From an uncultured Sphingomonadales bacterium (GTDB taxonomy: Bacteria; Pseudomonadota; Alphaproteobacteria; Sphingomonadales; Sphingomonadaceae), in assembly GCA_903911985.1 (NCBI GenBank), contig CAIWFP010000499.1, positions 1 through 8,093 of the forward strand: DNA of 8,093 nucleotides, given 5' to 3'. The position numbers and the translations under genes are program-made. Below, in pieces: positions 1 through 4,736 of the stretch. The notes under the pieces are model-generated. The model was not told the DNA's origin and searched no databases. It was given only the letters and a program-made list of their open reading frames with translations. How positions within the stretch are numbered: the stretch's first letter is position 1; the number at the start of each line of letters is the position of its first letter.

Positions 1-1
1 G

Positions 2-454
2 GCGGGTTTCCTCATCTCGCCCGGCCCCTGCACGCCGAACGAGGCGGGCATCAGCCTCGATCTGGTGGGCGCCGCCGCCGATGCCGGAAAGCCCTTGCTG
101 GGCGTATGCCTCGGCCACCAATCCATCGGGCAGTATTTCGGCGGCAAGGTGGTGCGCGGCGGGCTGATGCATGGCAAGACCAGCCCGGTTTCCCACGACG
201 GCACCGGGATTTTCGCCGGGCTCCCCTCGCCCTTCACCGCCACGCGCTATCACTCGCTGATCGTGACCGACATTCCCGACTGCCTTATCGTCAACGCCCG
301 CTCCGACGATGGCCACGTCATGGGCTTCCGCCACGCGTCGCTGCCCATCCACGGCGTGCAGTTTCACCCGGAAAGCATCGCCACCGAGCATGGCCACGCC
401 ATGCTGGCCAATTTCCTGCGCGTCTGCGGCATGGAGCCGGAGGCGCGGGCGTGA
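2..454 (+). CDS. trpG: Anthranilate synthase glutamine amidotransferase subunit (3' part)
   Basis: This is the 3' part of a class I glutamine amidotransferase; the reading frame is already open at base 2 and 150 residues are visible, against roughly 190-200 for the family. It releases ammonia from glutamine for the TrpE subunit, which makes anthranilate from chorismate in the cytoplasm. The visible part starts just before the oxyanion-loop motif SPGPCTPNEAG. The nucleophilic cysteine lies in GVCLGHQ (Cys codon 107-109), and the catalytic His and Glu lie in GVQFHPES (codons 365-367 and 371-373), so the triad is complete. The stop codon overlaps trpD by 4 bases (GTGA). PabA of folate synthesis is nearly identical in motifs, and some bacteria share one subunit between both pathways, but the following trpD and trpC favour TrpG. 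The 5' end and any trpE lie outside the window. Confidence 0.95.
   Translation, partial: AGFLISPGPCTPNEAGISLDLVGAAADAGKPLLGVCLGHQSIGQYFGGKVVRGGLMHGKTSPVSHDGTGIFAGLPSPFTATRYHSLIVTDIPDCLIVNARSDDGHVMGFRHASLPIHGVQFHPESIATEHGHAMLANFLRVCGMEPEARA
439..443 (+). promoter_or_regulatory. Ribosome binding site deciding the trpD start
   Basis: GGAGG lies inside the end of trpG, 7 bases before the GTG at 451. This favours GTG 451 as the trpD start over the in-frame ATG at 469, which would be 25 bases from this site and has no clear site of its own. Confidence 0.6.
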
Positions 455-1428
455 CGCAGGTGCCCGACATGCGCCTTGCGACTGCAAATTTCGCCGATCT
501 GCTCGACGGCAAGCTGAGTGAGGAGGAGGCCAAGGCCTTCCTGTCCGGATTGGACACCGACAGCGCCAACATTGCCGTTGCCGTTTTGGCCCTTCGCCAG
601 CGGATGTTAGCCGTGCAGGCGCCTGCCAATGCCATCGATGTCTGCGGTACGGGCGGCGATGGCCAGCACACGCTCAATGTCTCAACCGCTGTAGCGATTG
701 TTGTCGCCGCTTGCGGGGTTCCGGTGGCCAAGCATGGCAATCGCGCCGCCTCGTCGCTTGCAGGCGGCGCCGATACGCTGGAGGCACTGGGCCTCAACCT
801 CGACAATGCTTCCGCCCGAGCGGAGGAGAGCCTTGCCGATCTCGGCATCGCCTTCCTTTTTGCCCAGAAGCATCATCCGGCGCTGGCCCGCCTCGGCCCC
901 ATCCGCAAGGCCATTGGCAAGCGCACCATCCTCAATCTTACCGGCCCACTATGCAATCCGGCGGGGGTGAGGCGGCAACTGATTGGCGTGGCCAACAAGG
1001 AGGTGTTTGATAGCTTCGCGCGCGTGCCATGGGGCTCGGACCACCTGAACATGGAGCGGGTGATGGTGGTCTGCGGCGCGGAAGGGCTGGACGAACTGTC
1101 CATCTCCGGCCCCAGCCATATCTTTGCCCATGGCTTTTCCGCCCCCGCCAGCATCACGCCCGAAGACGCGGGGTTAGCCCGCCACCCCCTCTCTGCCCTC
1201 AAGGGCGGGGATGCGGCCCATAACGCCGCCGCGCTGCGCGCGTTGCTCACCACCGCGCCGGATCAAAATCTGGCCTATCGCGATGCCGTCTTGCTCAATG
1301 CCGCCGCCGCGCTCATCGTCGCCGGAGAGGCGCATTCGTGGCATGAAGGCGTGGAAGAAGCCGCCGAGGCCATCGACAAGGGGCTGGCCAATGCCCTGCT
1401 CAACTGCTGGATAAAGTTCTGTGCGTAA
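451..1428 (+). CDS. trpD: Anthranilate phosphoribosyltransferase
   Basis: TrpD transfers the phosphoribosyl group of PRPP to anthranilate, the second committed step of tryptophan synthesis, in the cytoplasm. The protein has 325 residues, close to the usual 330-345. It has a short helical N-terminal part (about residues 1-55) followed by the nucleoside-phosphorylase-type catalytic domain. The PRPP and metal-binding loop GTGGDG is at residues 66-71, and KHGNR, which lines the PRPP and anthranilate sites, is at 94-98. NLTGPLCNPA and GLDELS follow as further family signatures. The start is taken as GTG 451, giving a 4-base overlap with trpG and a well-spaced GGAGG; ATG 469 would give a protein six residues shorter. 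The frame stays open upstream of 451, but that part is only a shadow of trpG. The 3' end overlaps trpC by 8 bases. It is probably transcribed with its neighbours. Confidence 0.97.
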   Translation: MTQVPDMRLATANFADLLDGKLSEEEAKAFLSGLDTDSANIAVAVLALRQRMLAVQAPANAIDVCGTGGDGQHTLNVSTAVAIVVAACGVPVAKHGNRAASSLAGGADTLEALGLNLDNASARAEESLADLGIAFLFAQKHHPALARLGPIRKAIGKRTILNLTGPLCNPAGVRRQLIGVANKEVFDSFARVPWGSDHLNMERVMVVCGAEGLDELSISGPSHIFAHGFSAPASITPEDAGLARHPLSALKGGDAAHNAAALRALLTTAPDQNLAYRDAVLLNAAAALIVAGEAHSWHEGVEEAAEAIDKGLANALLNCWIKFCA

Positions 1429-2218
1429 TCCCGACAAGCTTGCCGAAATCTGCGAGACCAAGCGCGGCGAGGTGGCTTTGCGCAAGCCGCTGGCGTCACT
1501 CGCCGATCTGGACGCCCGCGCCGCCGCGCAAAGCGCACCCCGGGGCTTCCGCAAGGCTCTGGAGGCCAAGCTGGCGGCTGGCGAGTTCGCCCTGATCGCG
1601 GAAATCAAGAAAGCTTCGCCATCCAAAGGATTGATCCGCGAGGATTTTGATCCGCCCGCCCATGCCCGCGCCTATCAGGCGGGGGGCGCCGCCTGCCTGT
1701 CCATTCTCACCGACGCACCCTATTTTCAGGGCCACGAGGATTACCTCATCAAAGCCCGCGCCGCCTGCGACCTGCCGGTGCTGCGCAAGGATTTCATGGT
1801 CGACCCCTGGCAGGTGGCCGAGGCCCGCGCCATCGGGGCCGATGCCATCCTGATCATCGTCGCCGCGCTGGACGACACGCTGATGCACGAGATCGAATTC
1901 GCCGCCATCGAGCGCGGCATGGATGTGCTGGTCGAGGTCCACAACGAGGCCGAGATGGAACGCGCCGCTGCCCTCAAATCCCGCCTCATCGGGGTCAACA
2001 ACCGCGATCTCAAACGCTTCGTCACCGACCTTGCCACCACCGAACGCCTCGCCCCGCTGGCGCCACAGGGCGCGTTGCTGGTGGCCGAAAGCGGCATCAA
2101 CACCCATGCCGATCTGCTGCGCCTTGCCCCCTGCGGCGCGCGCACATTCCTTGTCGGCGAAAGCCTGATGCGGCAGGCGGATGTCGCCGCCGCCACGAAA
2201 GCGCTGCTCCATGGCTGA
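1421..2218 (+). CDS. trpC: Indole-3-glycerol-phosphate synthase
   Basis: TrpC closes the indole ring, turning CdRP into indole-3-glycerol phosphate with loss of CO2 and water. It is a single-domain (beta/alpha)8 barrel of 265 residues, the normal size for an enzyme not fused to TrpF. The catalytic residues are all present when matched to the Sulfolobus enzyme: E61 and K63 in EIKKASPSKG, the general-acid lysine K123 in LRKDF, E172 in LVEVHNE, N193 in GVNNRDL, and E223 and S224 in AESGI. The start is GTG 1421, which overlaps the end of trpD by 8 bases (GTGCGTAA). No strong Shine-Dalgarno is visible there, so translation probably depends on ribosomes finishing trpD. The 3' end overlaps moaC by 8 bases. 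Confidence 0.97.
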   Translation: MRNPDKLAEICETKRGEVALRKPLASLADLDARAAAQSAPRGFRKALEAKLAAGEFALIAEIKKASPSKGLIREDFDPPAHARAYQAGGAACLSILTDAPYFQGHEDYLIKARAACDLPVLRKDFMVDPWQVAEARAIGADAILIIVAALDDTLMHEIEFAAIERGMDVLVEVHNEAEMERAAALKSRLIGVNNRDLKRFVTDLATTERLAPLAPQGALLVAESGINTHADLLRLAPCGARTFLVGESLMRQADVAAATKALLHG

Positions 2219-2690
2219 ACTCACCCACCTCGATGCCGAGGGCAACGCCCGCATGGTCGATGTCGGCGGCAAGGCGGCAACCCAGCGCCGCGCCGTCGCC
2301 TCGGGCCGCATCCGCATGACGCAAGAGGCGCTGGACGCCATCCGCAATGGCGATGCCCCCAAGGGCGATGTGCTGGCCGCCGCCCGCATTGCCGGCATCA
2401 TGGCTGCCAAGAAAACCGCCGAATTGATCCCCCTGTGCCACCCGCTGGCGCTGGATGCGGTAACCGTGGATTTCGCCTTCGAGGCAGATGGCGTGCGCGC
2501 GACCGCCACGGCCTCGCTGACCGGGCGCACTGGGGTGGAAATGGAAGCGATGACCGCCACCTCCATCGCCCTGCTCGCCATCTATGACATGGCCAAGGCG
2601 CTGGATAAGGGCATGGTCATCGAGGGCGTCCGGCTTATCGAGAAGCACGGCGGCAAATCGGGATCCTGGATAGCCTCGGAGCATGGCTGA
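2211..2690 (+). CDS. moaC: Cyclic pyranopterin monophosphate synthase
   Basis: MoaC converts the MoaA product, 3',8-cyclo-7,8-dihydro-GTP, into cyclic pyranopterin monophosphate, the first stable intermediate of molybdenum cofactor. The protein has 159 residues; E. coli MoaC has about 161. Signatures in order are MVDVGGKAATQR near the N-terminus, K51, LCHPL with H77, GVEMEAMTA with E110 and E112, and YDMAKA with D126 and K129. K51 and H77 align without a shift with E. coli K51 and H77, and D126/K129 with D128/K131, so the active site looks intact. The C-terminal RLIEKHGGKSG is also typical. The start ATG 2211 overlaps the trpC stop by 8 bases (ATGGCTGA), without a good Shine-Dalgarno. No moaA, moaD or moaE is in the window, so the other pathway genes must lie elsewhere. 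Confidence 0.97.
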   Translation: MAELTHLDAEGNARMVDVGGKAATQRRAVASGRIRMTQEALDAIRNGDAPKGDVLAAARIAGIMAAKKTAELIPLCHPLALDAVTVDFAFEADGVRATATASLTGRTGVEMEAMTATSIALLAIYDMAKALDKGMVIEGVRLIEKHGGKSGSWIASEHG

Positions 2691-3924
2691 CATGGCGGCG
2701 GCCCTCTCTCTGGAAGAGGCACAGGCCCGCCTGCTGGCGCTTGTCCCCTCGTTGGCCGAGGGCGCAGGGCCCATCGAGCGCCTCTCGGTGGATGAGGCGC
2801 TCGGCCGCTATCTGGCCGCCCCGCTCACCGCCCGTCGCACCCAGCCCGCCGCCGATCTGTCCTCGATGGACGGCTATGCCATCCGCGCCGAGGATATCCC
2901 CGGCCCATGGCGCGTGGTGGGTGAAAGCGCGGCGGGGCATCCCCATGGGGGCAGGCTGCAAGCCGGCGAGGCCGTGCGCATCGCCACCGGCGCACTGCTG
3001 CCCGATGGCGCTTCGGCGGTGCTGGTGCAGGAAGATTGCGCGCGAAATGGCGAGACTCTAACCCTCACGGGCACGCCGCCAAGCCCGCCATCGCGCCACA
3101 TCCGCCCCCGCGCCATGGATTTTGCCGAGGGCGCCAGCCTGCTGCCACAGGGCACCCGCATCGGCCCGCCCCAGATCGCGCTGGCCCTGTCGGCGGGCTA
3201 CACCCATCTGCCGGTGCGCCATCGCCCGCGCGTCACCATTATCGACAGCGGCGACGAACTGGCCGCCCCCGGCGAGGTTCTGCCACCGCACCGCATACCC
3301 GCCAGCAATGGCGCCATGCTCGCGGCGCTGATCTCGACCCTGCCCTGCGCCATCCAGCGCCACGGCCCCGTGCCGGACGATCTGGCCGCCCTGATCGCCG
3401 CGCTGGATGCCGCCGCCGAGGCCGATGTCATCGTCACCAGCGGGGGCGCTTCGGTCGGCGATCACGACCTCATCCGCCCGGCACTGGAATCCTGCGGCGC
3501 CACGCTGGATTTCTGGCGCGTGGCGATCAAGCCGGGCAAGCCGCTGCTGGTCGCCACCCGCCAACGGGTCGGCCGGGCCGATCAGTTGATCGTTGGCCTG
3601 CCGGGTAATCCCGTGGCGAGCATGGTCACCGGCTATTTCTTCGTGCTGCCGCTGCTGCGCCGCCTGCTGGGCGCCGGTGATTGCCTGCCGCGAGTGATTG
3701 CCACCACGCTGGCCGCCCCCCTGCCCGCTGGCGGCGACCGGCGCGAATTCCGGCGCGGCCTGTGGGATGGCCAGCTGGTGCGCGAAGGCGAGTTGCAGGA
3801 CAGCGGCGCCCTCGCCTCGCTGGCCCGCTCCAACTGCCTCATCCTGCGCGAGGCGGGCGCCCCGGCGGCGGCGAGCGGCGATCCGGCTTGGGTCTATCCG
3901 CTCGAAAATGGCGGCATCACTTGA
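2683..3924 (+). CDS. moeA: Molybdopterin molybdenumtransferase
   Basis: MoeA inserts molybdate into adenylylated molybdopterin to give active molybdenum cofactor. The protein has 413 residues, the normal size. Domain order is the MoeA N-terminal region (about 15-180), with SSMDGYAIRAEDI at D63 and IATGA at T102, then the molybdopterin-binding MoCF domain (about 185-325), with SGDEL at 189-193, TSGGASVGDHD at 252-262, IKPGKP at 282-287 and GLPGNP at 305-310. A C-terminal beta domain (about 335-410) ends the protein. The chosen ATG 2683 overlaps moaC by 8 bases. A GGAG at 2678-2681 is too close to it but sits 10 bases before the next in-frame ATG at 2692, so the real N-terminus may be Met4. The stop codon overlaps the possible -35 box of the lexA promoter. 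MogA-type proteins share the MoCF domain but lack the flanking domains. Confidence 0.97.
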   Translation: MADMAAALSLEEAQARLLALVPSLAEGAGPIERLSVDEALGRYLAAPLTARRTQPAADLSSMDGYAIRAEDIPGPWRVVGESAAGHPHGGRLQAGEAVRIATGALLPDGASAVLVQEDCARNGETLTLTGTPPSPPSRHIRPRAMDFAEGASLLPQGTRIGPPQIALALSAGYTHLPVRHRPRVTIIDSGDELAAPGEVLPPHRIPASNGAMLAALISTLPCAIQRHGPVPDDLAALIAALDAAAEADVIVTSGGASVGDHDLIRPALESCGATLDFWRVAIKPGKPLLVATRQRVGRADQLIVGLPGNPVASMVTGYFFVLPLLRRLLGAGDCLPRVIATTLAAPLPAGGDRREFRRGLWDGQLVREGELQDSGALASLARSNCLILREAGAPAAASGDPAWVYPLENGGIT

Positions 3925-3948
3925 CGCGGCGTTAATTGTTGCTTAATT
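3921..3948 (+). promoter_or_regulatory. Possible lexA promoter
   Basis: TTGACG at 3921-3926 matches the sigma-70 -35 consensus in five of six positions and spans the moeA stop. A weak AT-rich -10 follows: TTAATT at 3943-3948 after a 16-base spacer, or CTTAAT at 3942-3947 after 15. Transcription would begin within the LexA operator, which suits repression. The -10 match is poor, and a start further downstream near TGTAAC (3965-3970) is possible. Confidence 0.42.
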
Positions 3949-3951
3949 GTT
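3932..3951 (+). repeat. 9-base direct repeat, 11-base period, upstream of lexA
   Basis: TTAATTGTT occurs at 3932-3940 and again at 3943-3951, separated by GC. The 11-base period is about one helical turn and equals the spacing of the GTTC half-sites in the adjoining SOS box, which the second copy overlaps by three bases. It may be part of a longer LexA contact surface or a binding site for another regulator; the sequence alone does not say which. Confidence 0.7.
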
Positions 3952-3963
3952 CCGCGTTCGTTC
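3949..3963 (+). promoter_or_regulatory. LexA operator (SOS box)
   Basis: GTTC at 3949-3952, seven bases, and GTTC at 3960-3963 give an exact match to the alphaproteobacterial SOS box GTTC-N7-GTTC. It lies 30 bases before the lexA start codon and next to or over the probable transcription start, the expected place for self-repression. A third, imperfect half-site GTTG lies one period upstream at 3938-3941. Confidence 0.88.
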
Positions 3964-3977
3964 ATGTAACGTCGCAT

Positions 3978-3984
3978 AGGAAGG
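3978..3984 (+). promoter_or_regulatory. lexA ribosome binding site
   Basis: AGGAAGG lies 9 bases before the ATG at 3994. It is the strongest Shine-Dalgarno on the + strand before the one for gltX, fitting a gene that starts its own transcript instead of relying on coupling to moeA. Confidence 0.75.
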
Positions 3985-3993
3985 CACCCCGCC

Positions 3994-4692
3994 ATGCTCA
4001 CCCGCAAGCAGCATGAGTTGATCCGTTTTATCCAGACAAAGCTGGAGGAAACCGGCGTTTCCCCATCCTTTGAGGAAATGAAGGAGGCGCTGGATCTCAA
4101 ATCGAAATCGGGCGTTCACCGGCTGATTTCGGCGCTGGAAGAACGCGGCTTCATCCGCCGCCTGCCCAACCGGGCCCGCGCGCTGGAAGTGCTGCGCGAA
4201 CCGGAAGATATCACCCGCAGCCTTGGCCGCACCGCGCCGCCGCCCGCGAATGACGCAAGCTCCGTTACGCGACAGCCCCCGGTTCGCCCCGCGTTTGAGC
4301 CGGCCAACGATGTGATCGAACTGCCGCTGCACGGGCGCATCGCCGCCGGTGTGCCGATCGAGGCGCTGGAAGGCCAGTCCACCCTGCCGGTGCCTGCCGC
4401 GCTGCTGGGCTCGGGCGAACATTACGCGCTGGAGGTCTCGGGCGATTCGATGATCGAGGCTGGCATTCTCGATGGCGATTACGCGCTGATCCTGCGCACG
4501 AATGTCGCGCGGGACGGCGAGATCGTCGTGGCGCTGGTCCGCGGCGAGGAAGCAACGCTGAAATATCTGCGCCGCGAGAGTGGCATGGTTCGGCTCGACC
4601 CCGCCAATTCGGCCTATGAACCGCAATTCTACCGTCCGGGCGAGGTCGAGGTTCAGGGCAAGCTGGCCGGGCTGCTGCGCCGCTACCACTAA
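3994..4692 (+). CDS. lexA: LexA SOS-response repressor
   Basis: LexA represses DNA-damage genes and inactivates itself when activated RecA filaments stimulate its self-cleavage. The protein has 232 residues, typical for alphaproteobacteria and longer than E. coli LexA (202) mainly through a Pro/Ala-rich linker at about 76-105. Residues 1-67 form the winged-helix DNA-binding domain; the recognition helix is around SKSGVHRLISALEERGF (37-53). The C-terminal peptidase S24 domain starts near residue 108. The scissile bond is A118-G119 in GRIAAGVP, the nucleophile is S152 in SGDSM and the base is K190 in EATLKYL, equivalent to E. coli A84-G85, S119 and K156, so self-cleavage should work. The start ATG 3994 has a strong ribosome binding site. 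It is separated from moeA by 69 bases holding a LexA operator, indicating autoregulation, though read-through from the trp-moa operon is possible. It is convergent with comEC. Confidence 0.98.
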   Translation: MLTRKQHELIRFIQTKLEETGVSPSFEEMKEALDLKSKSGVHRLISALEERGFIRRLPNRARALEVLREPEDITRSLGRTAPPPANDASSVTRQPPVRPAFEPANDVIELPLHGRIAAGVPIEALEGQSTLPVPAALLGSGEHYALEVSGDSMIEAGILDGDYALILRTNVARDGEIVVALVRGEEATLKYLRRESGMVRLDPANSAYEPQFYRPGEVEVQGKLAGLLRRYH

Positions 4693-4700
4693 GGTCCGTC

Positions 4701-4734
4701 GCGGGCTCCGTCTTCGGGGCCGGGGCTAACCCGC
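4701..4734 (+). terminator. Possible hairpin between convergent lexA and comEC
   Basis: GCGGG at 4701-4705 can pair with CCCGC at 4730-4734, and inside it CTCCG (4706-4710) can pair with CGGGG (4715-4719) around a TCTT loop with one G-T wobble. A separate small stem, CACCG-AAG-CGGTG at 4738-4750, covers the comEC stop. Neither is followed by a run of T on either strand, so these are at best weak or protein-assisted terminators. Confidence 0.28.
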
Positions 4735-4736
4735 CT

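Noticed and set aside
469..471. ATG 469 as the trpD start
   Set aside because: GTG 451 has a well-placed GGAGG and the common 4-base overlap with trpG; ATG 469 has no ribosome binding site.
775..800. Leu in place of the Lys often seen after KHGNR in TrpD (SSLAGGAD)
   Set aside because: As far as I recall the same SSL-type sequence occurs in the Mycobacterium tuberculosis enzyme, which is active, so it is normal family variation and not a defect.
1496..2581. A 361-codon open frame on the - strand across trpC and moaC
   Set aside because: It spans two conserved genes in antisense, is made possible by high GC content, and has no recognisable motif.
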